DNA of 64,000 bases from Dugong dugon (GCA_030035585.1 CM057464.1:33577365-33641364), one strand, 5' to 3'; positions 11,733 to 23,515 are shown, counted from the stretch's first letter. Notes: a model not told the origin generated them from the letters alone. Translations and numbers: made by a program.

Positions 11733-13265
11733 CACCTATTAGACACTAGGTTTCACAACATATCCAAACACCTGATAGCATAAGAATAAATATTATGTTA
11801 CTAGCAAGGTGTCCTGCCCCCAGTTTGGTTACTCTGAAGCTAAGCAGTTTGATGAAGTAGAGAAGATAGGGTGTAATCTAACTCCCACAGATTTTTTTTT
11901 CAGTCACAGATACAAATATTGCCCATGCATGAAGAGGTTTTATAGCTATTTCTAAAATTTAAAACATCCCTTTAACATATGACAAGATAATTATTCTCAC
12001 AGAGATATTTTAGAAGGATTAGCAGTTACCGTGTTAAAATTCTTGAAATCAGTCTCATCACCCCAACCTCAGAAATAGTGTGGTGCAACAAATTTGCAAT
12101 TATCTATGCACTACATCATTTTTATTTTTGTCTTCAAAGTTTTACTGTGATATAACTTCTTTTTGGAATTAGGGAGAGAGAATATGTGCTATTATTTAAC
12201 TTTTTCACTTGTTTAATAATGATGCCTGATATCTGTCAATTATTTTAATAAGGACAAATTATAATTAAGCAAAAAGAAAAAAAAAGAAGTCCTATTAGAG
12301 ATGTAACTGTGAAAGAGAAATATTTTGTAACTGGATAAAATAAACATAGTGTGGGTTTAGTACCCTGGAGTTCTATGTATTTCTGTAGTGTCATTAAATA
12401 TTGCTCTTCCTTTTATTTATGGAGAGATGATAAAGTGCTTTTACTGAATCTAACATTCAGTGAGGATGAGCTTGGGAGCCCAATTAGTGAAAATGGTATC
12501 TGGATCTGTACAAACTCTATTAACGCTCAGAGCCTCATACCAGCTTCCAAAGACTAATCCACATGGCACCCAAAGAGAAAAATGATGAAAACAGAATGGA
12601 GAAAACTAAATTTCTCTGACCCACAGATAAGCTGCTATACAGTTCTAAAAACTGATCAAAACCAATGCATCGCCTTCATGACCCCGAATAACCCTCGGTG
12701 TCACCCCCATTTGAAGAGAAGCTTGAAAATTGTTCTGTGCCAGTTATTGCTGCATCTCTAGATAAACCCACAACTCGTTTTTATTACAATTCCATGACTG
12801 GGACCTGGAAGGTCAGACATGACAATGTAGGTTTGATAACTCTCCTACTTTCTACATCTAATTTAGCACCTACTGTAAAAAATCATTTCTATCAGCAATG
12901 CAATCATCACTGATATCTCTCTCTGCCCCATCACAACAATAACAAAGAGTCTAAAATTCATTTCAGGGGTGACTGGGCTTTTTGACCTAACTTCTCCTCA
13001 AGCACTACGTCAAAAATAGACTTATTTTTGTTCTATGTATTAAATATATACATTTTATTTTTTATCTCTGGCCTTTATGACAAAGGAGTCTTTATTTGAT
13101 AACCAGAAGACAGTTTAACACACGGCTCAGTCTTCTCCATTCCCTCGTCTTTATGTCACTTCAGGAATCAGTCGATTATTTCTTTATGTTGTGAAGCAAG
13201 GTTACTACAGAGATAGTCAGTGGATGAAAATTTCTGAGGCTGGCTCTTACCGAAAGAAAAAAAAA
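11733..13265. other. Intron without recognised element
   Basis: AT-rich sequence. Two 68-71-residue frames at 12351-12913 show no domain and no splice context that I trust. Confidence 0.4.
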
Positions 13266-13440
13266 TCTACTGCAGTAGAGCTGATTCCCACTCATAGCAA
13301 CCCTATGGGACAGAGCAGAACTGCCCCACAGGGTTTCCAAGGCCGTAATCTTTACGGAAGTAGACCGCCACATCTTTCTCCTGCAGAGAATCTGGTGGGT
13401 TTGGGCTGAACACTTTAACTACTGGGCCACCAGGGTTCCT
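13266..13440 (-). mobile_element. AfroSINE long form
   Basis: The minus-strand head GGAACCCTGGTGGCCCAGTAG and tail GAGTGGGAATCAGCTC are clear. The internal block CTGCAGGAGAAAGATGTGG is retained. Confidence 0.9.
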
Positions 13441-13652
13441 CTCAAGCAATAATATTTTCAGCCACTGGCAGGAAGGGCTCAGATGTGCATGTGTGCAAGA
13501 GGAAAATGATGAAAAAACAATGGAGTATGTGTGGGTGCGGTAAGTGGGTGGGAGTGGTGGTCAGGGGCCTGGAAATTAGGAAAAGGACAAGGCAGGAGGA
13601 AAATAAAGTAGCTGAGTTTTCCCTTGGGCCCCTTTCAACACCTCCAACAACT
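13441..13652. other. Short intron spacer between SINEs
   Basis: G-rich on the plus strand. Overlapping open frames on both strands here are compositional. Confidence 0.4.
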
Positions 13653-13963
13653 CCATTGTTGTTGTTAGCTGCTGTTGAGGTGGCCCTCGCCTCATGGTGA
13701 CACCATGCACAATGGGATTGGATCTTTGTGACCCATAGGGTTTTCATTGGCTGATTTTTGGTAGTAGATCATCAGGCCTTTCTTCCTAGTCCATCTTAGT
13801 CTGGAGGCTCCACTGAAACCTGTTCAGCCTCATAGGAATACACAAGCCTCCACTGGCAGATGGGTGGTGGCTGCCCATGAGTTGTATTGGCTGGGAATCG
13901 AACCCCGGTCTCCTGCACGAAAAGCGAGTATTCTACCACTGAATCACCATGCGCCTCCCAACA
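13653..13963 (-). mobile_element. Composite SINE with tRNA-Gly-like head and AfroSINE/RTE-like tail
   Basis: On the minus strand the 5' ~72 nt read GGAGGCGCATGGTGATTCAG, then GTGGTAGAATACTCGC, then a perfect box B GGTTCGATTCC and CAGCCA. This resembles tRNA-Gly. It is followed by about 160 nt of unrelated body and an RTE-like tail ending in a (CAA)n run. No other copy in the window has this head. The body is unlike both other SINE types. The family name is not assigned. Confidence 0.75.
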
Positions 13964-14106
13964 ACTCTATTTCTGTATAATTAGTGCTATATAATAGCTT
14001 TCTCAGAATCTAACCCATGTCCACACAAGTAGGAGAAAAGATGTTCAGAGTATAGGTTTCTGTGTCAAATGACAGGCCTGAGCATTTTAAGTAATAAGGA
14101 CATAGG

Positions 14107-14267
14107 CAGAGCCCTGGTGGCGCAGTGGTTAAGTGCTATGGCTGCTAAACGAAAGGTCAGCAGTTCAAATCCACCAACCGCTCCTTGGAAACCCTATGGG
14201 GCAGTTCTACTTTGTCTTATAGGGTGGCTATGAGTGGGAATTGACTCCATGGCAACAGGTTTAGTTT
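14107..14267 (+). mobile_element. AfroSINE short form
   Basis: The head is GAGCCCTGGTGGCGCAGTGG. CCGCTCCTTGGAAACCC shows the internal deletion. The tail is GAATTGACTCCATGGCAAC. Confidence 0.92.
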
Positions 14268-14783
14268 GTTTTTTTAAGGACCTAGGCAGAACGTAATGCT
14301 TCCACTGTAGTTGACCACCATGGACCTCCTTGGGGGGCTGAAGTAGCACTGTTTTTCCATCTGTCAGGCTCTGTATTCTTATAGAGGTCCTGTGCCCATC
14401 ATCTGAAGCATCTTTTCAGGGCCTAGTGTAGGCCTCTCCGCTCAGCATGGGGATACTGCCCTCACATCTCCACCAATTTCTCCTCTCTTCCCCCCTCCTT
14501 CCAATCCTTCCCTCTTCAGAGAGGAAGAGCTAAGAAGTGAGAGGACCTTGCCATCTACTTGTCTACTGTATGCTTTCTGCTCTTTCACTAGGAGAGGCTC
14601 TTTAAGGTGTTTTTTAAAAACTCAAATCTGTTAGTTTAATATACACATATGTTTTGGATATAAAATGACAACAGTGTCTTAGAATGAACTCAATGAACTA
14701 CCTGATTATGATAATTTTAAAGGAGTTACATTTAGAGTAAGTTTTATGTCAAAGTCCAAGCATTTTTAGACATTTATGTAGTG
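14268..14783. other. Intron without recognised element
   Basis: C/T-rich first half, AT-rich second half. Nothing identifiable. Confidence 0.4.
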
Positions 14784-14940
14784 GCCCTGGTGGCGCAGTG
14801 ATTAAGAGCTCAGCTGCTAAACAGAAGGTCGGCAGTTCGAATCCACCAGTTGCTCCTTAGAAACCCTCTGGAGTGGTTTCTTTGTCCTGTAGGGTCGCTA
14901 TGAATCAGAATTGACTTGACAGCGAAGAGTTTGGTTTTTG
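14784..14940 (+). mobile_element. AfroSINE short form (first of an adjacent pair)
   Basis: The head is GGCCCTGGTGGCGCAGTG, box B is GGCAGTTCGAATCC and the tail is TTGACTTGACAGCGAAGAG, ending in TTTGGTTTTTGG. It abuts the next copy with only the T/G tail between. Confidence 0.92.
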
Positions 14941-14943
14941 GTT

Positions 14944-15145
14944 AAGAAGCCCTGGTGGTGCAGTGGTTAAAGTGCACAGCTGCTAACCAAAAGGTTGGTG
15001 GTTTGAACCCACCAGCCACTCTGCAGGAGAAAGATGTGGCAATCTGTTTCCATAAAGATTACAGCCTTGGAAACCCTATAGGGCAATTCTACTGTCCTAT
15101 AGGGTTGCTATGAGTCGGAATCAACTTGATGGCAACAGGTATATA
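14944..15145 (+). mobile_element. AfroSINE long form (second of an adjacent pair)
   Basis: The head is AGCCCTGGTGGTGCAGTGG, the block is GCAGGAGAAAGATGTGGC and the tail is GGAATCAACTTGATGGCAAC. No convincing target duplication encloses either this copy or the pair. Confidence 0.92.
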
Positions 15146-15477
15146 ATGCTATATATTTTCTGAAGTGTTCATAATTATATTTTAATGATAAGCATTCATT
15201 CCATCACCCAACAATTTATTGAATGTCTGTTCCATGCATATTATCAGCAATTAACCCCCTCCTCTCCCTAATGACCATTTCTGAGCTATGCTGGAAGTTC
15301 TTTACCAATCTACTAGTTGTAGAGGGGATGCTACATGTTCGTTTTCCTTCTTTTTTAACTGCAAGCATCTTTCCAGCTCTTTGTACTCATGCGCACCTAA
15401 ATAAGATTCTAGGTTGGAGAGTTTGCCTTGGTGTAGTCTTTTATTATGTATGTTGTTTGGTCTTAAACCAAAAAAAC

Positions 15478-15619
15478 CAAACCCGTTGCTTTCAAGTTGA
15501 TTCTGACTCACAGTGACCCTACAGGACAGAGTAGAACTGTGGAGTGGCTAGTGAGTTCGAATCACCGACATTTTAGTTAGCAGCCAAGTGCTTAAGCACT
15601 GCACCACCAGAGCTCCTTG
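15478..15619 (-). mobile_element. AfroSINE, internally shortened
   Basis: The minus strand runs from AGGAGCTCTGGTGGTGCAGTG to GAGTCAGAATCAACTTG. It lacks both the ~45-bp block and the CCTTGGAAACCC segment, so the deletion is larger than in the usual short form. Confidence 0.88.
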
Positions 15620-15639
15620 TTTGGTCTTAGTGACTTAAT

Positions 15640-15893
15640 CCTAACCCCCCTAAAACATGTGATTATTTTGAGTGTTTTTTTTTTTTTTAATCGAAGTTAT
15701 ACATGCAGATAATCTAAAAGTCAGCCAGCTCAACACAGTTTTCCAGCCTCCCTTTCCCCATTTTCACTTCCTCAGAAGTGACTATCTTCAGCTTGTTTAG
15801 GTTATTCTTCTGCCATTTACCCCCATAATACTAAATAACATATCTTTATTTCTATTTTTCATTTTTCAGTATTAGGAGTCGCTATAAAAACAA
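15640..15893. other. Unassigned old repeat-like segment
   Basis: A T run at 15675-15690 is followed by C/T-rich text like old mammalian interspersed repeats. The family is not identified. Confidence 0.35.
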
Positions 15894-15894
15894 A

Positions 15895-16108
15895 ACCCAA
15901 ACCCGTTGCCATCGAGTCGATTCCGACTCACAGTGACAATATTGGACAGAGTAGAACTGCCCCATACGGTTTATCTTTACAGAAGTCTGTAAATCTTTAC
16001 GGAAGCAGACTGCTGCATCTTTCTCCCGTGGAGTAGCTGGTGGGTGTGAACAGCCAACCTTTTCAGTTAGCAGCTGAGTGCTTAACCACTGCACCATCAA
16101 GACTCCTT
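15895..16108 (-). mobile_element. AfroSINE long form with internal duplication
   Basis: Minus-strand copy. A TCTTTACAGAAG / TCTTTACGGAAG repeat near 15973-16006 shows a small internal tandem duplication. The head is GAGTCTTGATGGTGCAGTGG. Confidence 0.9.
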
Positions 16109-16117
16109 TAAAAAAAA

Positions 16118-16272
16118 ACAAAAAACCCTTTGCCATTGAATCGATTTTGACTTATAGCGACTTTCTAAGACAGAGTCAAACTGCCCTACAGGGTTTCTAA
16201 GGAGCAGCTGGTATATTTGAACTGCTGACCTTTCAGTTAGCAGCCAAGCTCTTAACTACTAAGGCTCCTTAG
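16118..16272 (-). mobile_element. AfroSINE short form
   Basis: The minus strand shows TCAAAATCGATTCAATGG in the tail and a head ending AAGGAGCCTTAG. It lies next to the previous minus copy and abuts an opposite-strand copy. Confidence 0.85.
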
Positions 16273-16472
16273 GTGGTACAAACAGTTAAGTGTTCGACTA
16301 CTAACTGAAAGGTTAGTGGTTCGAATCTACTTAGAAGTGCCTCAGAAGAAAGGTCTAGAGGGAAAGGTCTGCTTCCAAAAAATCACAGCCTTGAAAACCC
16401 TATGGAATGCAGTTTTACTCTGCAACACATGGGGTTGCCATGAGTCAGAGTCAACTTGACAGCAACTCGGTT
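16266..16472 (+). mobile_element. AfroSINE second type
   Basis: TAGGTGGTACAAACAGTTAAG, box-B-like GTGGTTCGAATCTAC and the tail GAGTCAACTTGACAGCAAC. Its head meets the head of the minus copy ending at 16272, making an inverted pair. Confidence 0.88.
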
Positions 16473-17514
16473 TTTTTGTTGTTGTTTGTTTTTTGGTTAA
16501 GTACTATCTCCGGACTGGGACCATGGAAAATGAGGCCTCAGTTTTCTTTCCATCCTCCGCCAACACCATTTACTTGTATATTTCCCATCTATACTTCCCA
16601 ATATAGTTCCATAACAATTTTAGTTTGATTACTAGAATGTTTACATCATTATGACTATATATGTCATTCAGAATTCAGCCATGTAATAACTATGATTACA
16701 TTGCTTTTCCTGTATATTTTTTCTCCTGGAGTAAAAAAAAAAAAATTATTTTTTAATTTGCTTGACTTTCTATGTATTTATCACTAATTCAAGCTCAAAT
16801 TCTCCTCCACTTATCTAAATCACCTCTCAAGATATTCATTCACATAAAGTATTCCATCATTTTCATCTTTTTGAAGCTTTCTGGCCTGCACTGGTTTAGT
16901 CTGGCTGTTCTCCAGCTTTGATACATGGCTGCCCCCTTTACCACCATACTGGAGATTCCATTTTTTTCTCTTTATGTTAGTCTTCTGTTGCCTTTATCCC
17001 ATACCGTCTTTCTTAACCTTACTCTCTTTTTTTGATGACACCCAGAATTCCTCTAAAAGCTTCCTGAGAAAATGGGCATCCTGATACCTGACAGATGTTC
17101 TGGCGGGGTGCAAAGAAATGAAAAGCATTTTTTCTTCAGAAGAAAGAAAGCCCCACTCCTTTGCTCTCTGGGTTCCAATGTTACTATTGAGAAGGTTGAA
17201 GTCTTTCTGATTCCTAATTCTTTGGATGTAATATGTTTTTTGTCTCTGTGTCTTGACGTAGGTATTATTATTTTTTAATCCAATATGCTGATTCCAGAGT
17301 GATTGCTTTCAGTCTGGAAATTTAAGTTCTTCAGTCATTTGAAATTTCCTTGGATTATTTCGTTGACAATTTCCTCCTGTCTCTGTTCACTTTTTTTGGA
17401 GTTCCTATTGTTAGAATGCTGAACCCCCTGGGCTGCTCCTTTAATTCTCCTGTCTTTTCTCTACTACTTCATACCTCATTTCCTGTAGATCTACTTTCGG
17501 AAATTTCCTCTACT
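16473..17514. repeat. Ancient interspersed repeat, family unassigned
   Basis: The segment near 17330-17510 (TTATTTCGTTGACAATTTCC, GAGTTCCTATTGTTAG) matches in order a stretch at about 42580-42700 (TTATTTCTTTGATAATTC). Both loci hold the same old repeat in the same orientation, possibly an old LINE 5' region. No coding potential. Confidence 0.5.
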
Positions 17515-17515
17515 T

Positions 17516-17725
17516 GAGGAGCCTGGTGGCACAGTGGTTAAGTGCTTGGCTGCTAACTGAAAGGTCGGAGATTTGAACCCACCAGCCACTCAGTGGGAAA
17601 GAGATGTGGTGGTCTGCTTCCATAAAGATTACAGCCTTGGAAACCCTATGGGGCAGTTCTACTCTGTCCTACAGGGTCACTATGAGCCAGAATTGACTCC
17701 ATGGCACACAACAACAACATCTTCA
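17516..17725 (+). mobile_element. AfroSINE long form with (CAA)n tail
   Basis: The head is GGAGCCTGGTGGCACAGTGG, the block is GGAAAGAGATGTGGTGG, and the 3' end GACTCCATGGCACACAACAA ends in a CAACAAC run like the RTE tail. Confidence 0.93.
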
Positions 17726-18744
17726 TACTTGAATTTTTCATTTTTGCTACCATGTTTTCTAAGCATTCTAATTTCTAATTTCTAAGCATTCTTTTTTGTT
17801 AGTGTTTTTTTTTTTTTTTTTCCTTCTCCCTGCATAATCCTGGGCTTCCCCCCCACCCCACTTCTATTCGTTTACTTTGGGTTAATATTCTTCATGTTTG
17901 TGCCTTTCCTCAGATATCTGGTAATCTTTTATTACCTACTCATGTTTAAGTGTGAAAACATGATCGAAAAGTTCTGAGCCTGTGGCTGGGATTTGTCAAC
18001 ATAAGCCTCACTACAAGATGATCTGGCTGGACTGTTTAATTCTGGAACCTCTGATGTCAACGCCTTTAAGCCTTACACTGGTCAGTTTCCCAAAGAAATT
18101 CTTCCAAACTCTTGCCTGTATTCTAGCGGCTAAATGAAGAAAGAGGGCTAGGACTAAAGAGGGTCTCAGCATTCAATATCCATATATTGACTGGATCCCC
18201 GCTTTTCATTACATTTCTCCTGACCTTGTCCTCTAGTCCAGAGACCTTCTATATTCCCCTCCAGAGAATGACATTTCAGTCTTCTATCGGGGTGGGGAAG
18301 AGGATGTCACCTGAGACGTGGAGTTGGGGCGGGAATGAAAAAGTTAGCTATTTCTTAAGAGGTATTTAAAGAATCTTCTTTATATTAGTTTTCTCCCTTC
18401 CTGCCTCAAGAAGGTGCCAGCCAATTCTGGGCTGTTTGAGGGTTCTGTGGTAGATACCAAGTGGGTTCTCAGCTTGGCTTTTGGCTTTTCCGCACTACCA
18501 GGTTGGTATTTATGTTTCTCTGAGTTGATGAGGTTAGTTGCCACTTGTCTGTCTGCTTTCCAGCTACCACAATGTTGCTGCTATTGTTTCCTCTCCTGTT
18601 TTCTTTATCCTTGTTAGTTAATAATGCCTGTAACAAAAACCTCTACATTTTAATAGTTTTAATAGAATTTAGGGGAGAATAAAATTAGACCTATCTTCAA
18701 CTTTTCATCCAAACCTGAAGCCTGACTGACTCTGAAAAAGTAAA
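17726..18744. repeat. Continuation of unassigned ancient repeat and unique intron
   Basis: A T run at 17805-17821 is followed by sequence similar in style to 16473-17514. No gene. Confidence 0.4.
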
Positions 18745-18948
18745 AACAACAATTGCTGTTGAGGTGACTCTGAGTCATGACAAGCCCATGTGTGTCAACT
18801 GTGCTCCAAAGGGTTTTTGATGGCTGGCTGATTTTTTTGGAAGTAGATCACCGGGTCTTTATTCCAAGGAGCCTCTGGATGGACATGAGTTTCCAACTTT
18901 TCAGTTAGTAGCCAGGCGCGTTAGCCATTTGCACCACCCAGGGACTAC
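18745..18948 (-). mobile_element. AfroSINE-related SINE, type with GGAGCCTCTGGATGG
   Basis: The minus strand reads GTCCCTGGGTGGTGCAAATGG at the head and a (TTG)n-ended tail. It is the same type as at 5609 and 42166. Confidence 0.85.
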
Positions 18949-20869
18949 AAAGAAGCTTTGAAAAATTAATATACTTATAAATAAATAAATACAGCCCCTT
19001 AGGTCACATATAGACATACGGAATTAACGAATTTCTCTTTGAAAAGAATCAATACAAAGGACAAAGTAAACGATAATCTAATATTAGAATTCCCTGGATA
19101 AATAAAAAGTGAAGAAGTTTGAGATAAGGCCAGAAATTTTGATTTATATATTAGTGCCATACCCTTGTTCCAGAGAATGTGGAAGAATACATAAGCTCAT
19201 AACCATAGATCAGTCTCTATTAGCAAAGGGCATCGCAAAAGTGGCATATCACGACTCTTTTTTGTTTTACCCAAACGCGATGAATTCTGTGTTTTCTGAA
19301 GATTGTGCTCAAAGACAGAAGAAACTGTGTGTGTTCTGGTTAGGAATAACAATCAAAGGTGTTACAGTTGTCCTCACCCTCTCCATCCAGCAGCTGGCAC
19401 TTACAGACAGGCTAGCCTTGATACACATACCGTCCATGGTGAGACTACCAGAAGATTAGATGAAACATCAATAAGGCACTCAGTATAGGGTCTACAGATA
19501 GTAATCACTCAATAAATGTTAGCTCCTGTTATTAACATACAAGGTTCTCAATCAGTTTTCCAATGAACATAACTTTGGTAGTTCAACAATATCACTTGTA
19601 TTAATCATCTTATCACAAACTGAAGTTTAACAATGTCTATTTAGTTATAGGTACAAAGATGTGACCCTTGTAAACTTTCTTAGTAAATGACTGCACGATA
19701 TACCTCCATACATTCAAAGAATGTGGATGACTTTCACGCTGGCATGTTGTACGGCAAAAACATTAAGCTGTTGTTTTCTAGCCACTACTTCAGTTCATAT
19801 GGAAATTGCAATTTCAATTGGTTGTATCTATGCAATCTCGATATTTCAGAAGCAAAAAAGAATTCTAATATCCTCAAATGTAATCTTGCAGAGTTAGTGT
19901 GACATTTATTGCTGACAGACTTCCTTTTGGATCATGTTCTTTCTCACACTGAACGTGACTATCACATCATTTCACTGAGTATCTACTACTGCTCAGTAGT
20001 ATGCTATGTACTTGGGATACCAAGATGAATAGGTGCTAGACTCTTCTTGCGGGAAAGTCAAAAAACAAAGCATCACAACCCAATGTAATAACTGCAGTAA
20101 GAGAGATGTACCAGTAGTGAATTCTTAATTTACTAAAAATCTGGAAACTACGTTGGAATAGGGTTTCTATCAGAACAACTGCTTTGTAAAAGACAGCCAT
20201 TAGAGTATGGCCTTTGGCATTCAGACTTTGTTCTGCATTATATAAAGACTACAGAATGTGCATTAAGTTAGATATTTCTTATATTGGCTAGCTAACCCAC
20301 AAAGCCAGATATTTTGATCTCAACATTATATGGTAAGGAGGATTTGGAGGCAGGGATCAAGAAAACCTGGGGATGCTCCTATATTATTTGCAAAAGTAAC
20401 AGAAGGTCAACTGACCTTTGTACATATGCTGAACATTAACTGCTTGGCAGAAATAAGGACTCTGTCTCTGAGACACAAGCAGCACCAAGGATGCTTTGAT
20501 TAAAGATCAAACATTAATTCAAGATGAAGACAACAGAGCAGCATCTGAGAGACACTTGATGTTGACTAAGTTTAAGCTCATGGTTTACTCAGATCTCTGT
20601 GCAAAAACAAAAATATTCATGTGCACAAACACAGACAATATAACTAAACCTTCAGTGCAACACCTAATTCAAGTTCTCTTAGAATGATAATTCTGCCACA
20701 CTATCTGCAGTCTAGCTTCTAGACCCTTCGTGTATTGATAAAAGCACTGGCTGGAGCAGGGGTGCATCTTTGCTTTGACCTAAAGCAAGGACAACTAGGA
20801 ATAACATACGGCCTTCGCTTCAACAGTACATACTCCTGCTATTTTGGTAAGTCTGAAACGATTCACCTT
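18949..20869. other. Intron, mostly unique, with MIR-like tail fragments
   Basis: A MIR tail (ATCACTCAATAAATGTTAGC) lies near 19500-19535. An ancient-repeat-like segment is at 19950-20110. A 116-residue frame at 19109-19459 has no recognised domain, no splice context and no repeat match; I do not call it a gene. Confidence 0.45.
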
Positions 20870-21083
20870 GTCCCAGTATCTGTCCTCTCTCCATCTTCAC
20901 TACTATTATCAAGTTGCCATCATTTCTCATCCAAACTACTGCAGTAGTATCCTAACTGGTTTTCCACCTGCTTCTACTTGTCCCTCTATAACCCATTCTC
21001 CACATAGCAGACAGAAAGATCTTTTCCAATATAAACTGGATCACATCACACATTATCTTTCCCTTTTAATACCCTTTAATACC

Positions 21084-21534
21084 TGTCATGGATTGCATTG
21101 TGTCCCCAAAAAATATGTGTCAACTTTTTCTATATGTTGTAAATCCTGCCTCTCTGATGTTAATGATGGAGGATGGGTGGCAGGCAGTTGTGTTAGAGAG
21201 GCAGGACTCAATCTACAAGATTGGATTGTGTTTTGAGGCACTCTCTTGAGGTATAAAAGAGAGAAACGAGCAGAGAGACAGGGGGACCTCATACCACCAA
21301 GAAAGCAGGGCCAGGAGCAAAGTGTGTCCTTTGGACCCGGGGTCCCTGTGCAGAGAAGATCCTAGTCTGGGGGAAGACTGATGAGAAAGCCGACAGAGAC
21401 AGAAAGCCCTCCCCTGGAGCTGATGCCCTGAATTTGGACTTTTAGCTTACTTTACTGTGAGGAAATAAACGTCTCTTTGTTAAAGCCATCCACTTGTGGT
21501 ATTACTGTTATAGCAGCACTAGATGACTAAGACA
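21084..21534 (+). mobile_element. Solo LTR, ERVL-MaLR-like, copy 2
   Basis: TGTCATGGATTGCATTGTG to GACTAAGACA, with perfect 5-bp duplications ATACC at 21079-21083 and 21535-21539. A TATA-like GGTATAAAAGAG lies near 21250, and GAAATAAACGTCTC near 21462 gives a polyadenylation signal. No coding region remains. Confidence 0.93.
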
Positions 21535-21884
21535 ATACCTTATAACTACACTGGAATAAACCCCACACTCCTTACTCTGGCTTATAAAGCTTGACTTGAT
21601 CTGACCCATCTCACCTACTTCATTTCCTATAAGTCTCTCTCACATCATCCACAATTCTTTAGCCATCCTGATTTCCTTTTTGTTTCTCCAAGCTCATTTC
21701 CTTTATAAGGCCTTTGTGTGAGCTATTTCCCCTGTCCCAAATCCTCTCTCCTAGGATCTTTATAAGGCTGACTCCTTATCATTCAGATCTAAACTCAGAT
21801 ACCCTCTCCTCAGAGAGTCCTTGGATCAATCCAATGGATCCATTCAGTCATTATTTATTTTAAGGACCTGTTTTAATTCCCTAC

Positions 21885-22093
21885 ATAGTTCCAGGGAACC
21901 CATGGGTTAACACTTTCAACTGCTAAACGAAAGATCAGCAGTTTGGGTCCACCAAGAGGAGCCTTGGAAGAGAGGCCTGGTGATCTCTTTCTGAAAAATC
22001 AGCAATAGAAACCCTATGGAGCACAGTTTTACTATGACACACGTGGGTTTGCCATGAGTCAGAATCCACTTGACAGCAATTGGCTGGTTACAT
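21885..22093 (+). mobile_element. AfroSINE second type
   Basis: CCAGGGAACCCATGGGTTAAC at the head, AGAGGCCTGGTGATCTC inside, and GAGTCAGAATCCACTTGAC in the tail. It sits within the L2 element. Confidence 0.85.
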
Positions 22094-22240
22094 AGCTCCT
22101 ATCAGCCTCTATTATATTGCTGATTTGTTTGCTGTCTTCTCTCCATACTAGAATATATGCTCCATGAGATGGGTTCTTGCCTATGTTGCTCATGACTACG
22201 TCAGGCACATAGTTAGCACTCAGTAAGTATTTGCTGAAGG

Positions 22241-23282
22241 AGTTGAGAAAAAAAAAAAAAGATCATAAAGGCAGTTCTTCTGATTTTGAGTTAGCGTTGG
22301 TAAAAACTTTATCCCCATGTGAAAAGAACACAAGGAAGCATTATATTTCCTTATGCAAGGCTTCTTAGGGCCCTTATATCAGACTTGCAGAGTTCTTGAA
22401 GTGTGGTCTACCAAAGAAGACTGGGCTTGAAAGTACACTATTTAAGGCAGAGCAATTTTAGAGCATTCATCTCGGAAAATACTGACCTTGAAAAGAATGC
22501 CAATTTCTCAATTTTGTTTCATTACTTTAAAAATCGAGGTTTCATTGCTTTAAAAATCAAGAAAAGTAAATGCTACAATTTTAATTTCCTTAAGCACAAT
22601 AAACTATAAGGTTGCATAGTGCATGACTCAGCATCCACAATGACAATGCAGAAGGTATCATTTAACATTGTTTATATCATATTAATTTTCAGGACTCTTA
22701 GTAACATAATTTCAATTCCAACCCAAAAACAGTGTTGCAGAGTCAAACATTAATGGAAGGAACTGGTAACTAATAACGATAGTTTCTAACTTCTGAAAAA
22801 GTTATGCTCTGTAACTTTGTTTTTAAGTTGGTTGTTTGGAATCAGGTTGTATTTTTCAACATAGATGATGATTACATTCTGTTAGGAGGCCCCTCTCCCC
22901 AGCCCAAAACAACAACAATCCAACCAATTATTTAACCATATACTGTAGATTATGTGTGCACTGACAGATGCCCCTTTTATCTGCCAGAGCAACACCAGTA
23001 CCTGCCTGAGGCCCCCGCCAGTTCACCCATCTTGGCCCTACTGTGGATGAGGTGTTGGGTAAACAATTTTCCCTCTCCAAACCTCCATGAGTACAGCTAC
23101 CTTCATCTTTAGAATTGTAGTGCTAGTTAAAATATTTTGCCACTAGATGAGTAAAATTTTGGCTCTAAAGTTCTATACATTTAAAATAGAAATCGAGGAT
23201 TCTGTATTTTAATTAAGTCTCCCAGAGCTTTATTTTAGGCACTAGGTTTCTCTCTCCCTTGATGCTATAATTTATTATAGTG
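22241..23282. other. Unique AT-rich intron
   Basis: An A run at 22247-22260 follows the L2 tail. No element or coding signal is recognised elsewhere. Confidence 0.4.
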
Positions 23283-23515
23283 AGGAAGCCAACTATGCAG
23301 CCAGAACATTGGGTTTTGAATCCTAACTCCACCACTGGCTGTGAGACTATGAGCTAGTAACTTGTACTCTCTGTGCCTCAGTTTCCTCATATGCAAAATG
23401 GGGATAAGAACAGTCATTACCCTTGGAGTTGTTGTAAAGGTTAAATGAATTAATACATGAAAAACTCCAAAATAGTGTTTGGCACACAGTAAGCGCTATA
23501 TAAAGCATAAACTAC
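23283..23515 (+). mobile_element. MIR SINE
   Basis: TTGAATCCTAACTCCACCAC, GTGCCTCAGTTTCCTCATATG and GCACACAGTAAGCGC occur in MIR order over ~230 bp. This is an ancient mammalian tRNA-derived SINE. Confidence 0.93.

Larger units (their letters stand above)
20870..22240 (+). mobile_element. L2 LINE 3' end, interrupted twice
   Basis: L2 text runs 20870-21083, 21540-21884 and 22094-22240. It includes TGGATCACATCACACATTATC, GCTTGACTTGATCTGACCC and the terminal GTCAGGCACATAGTTAGCAC with AGTATTTGCTGAAGG. The solo LTR and one AfroSINE landed inside it. Confidence 0.82.

Noticed and set aside
13890-13963. Possible functional tRNA-Gly gene on the minus strand
   Set aside because: The anticodon arm is distorted and the acceptor ends do not pair well; it continues into SINE body and tail, so it is a SINE head.
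14784-17725. Regularly recurring ~150-210-bp units, considered as a CRISPR-like or satellite array
   Set aside because: Units lie in both orientations with irregular spacing, some with their own target duplications; they are dispersed SINEs.
19109-19459. 116-residue open frame on the plus strand in non-repeat sequence
   Set aside because: No recognised domain, signal or splice context; its length is expected by chance in this much sequence.
20844-21236. 130-residue open frame
   Set aside because: It runs through an L2 fragment into a solo LTR, so it is a chance fusion of repeats.
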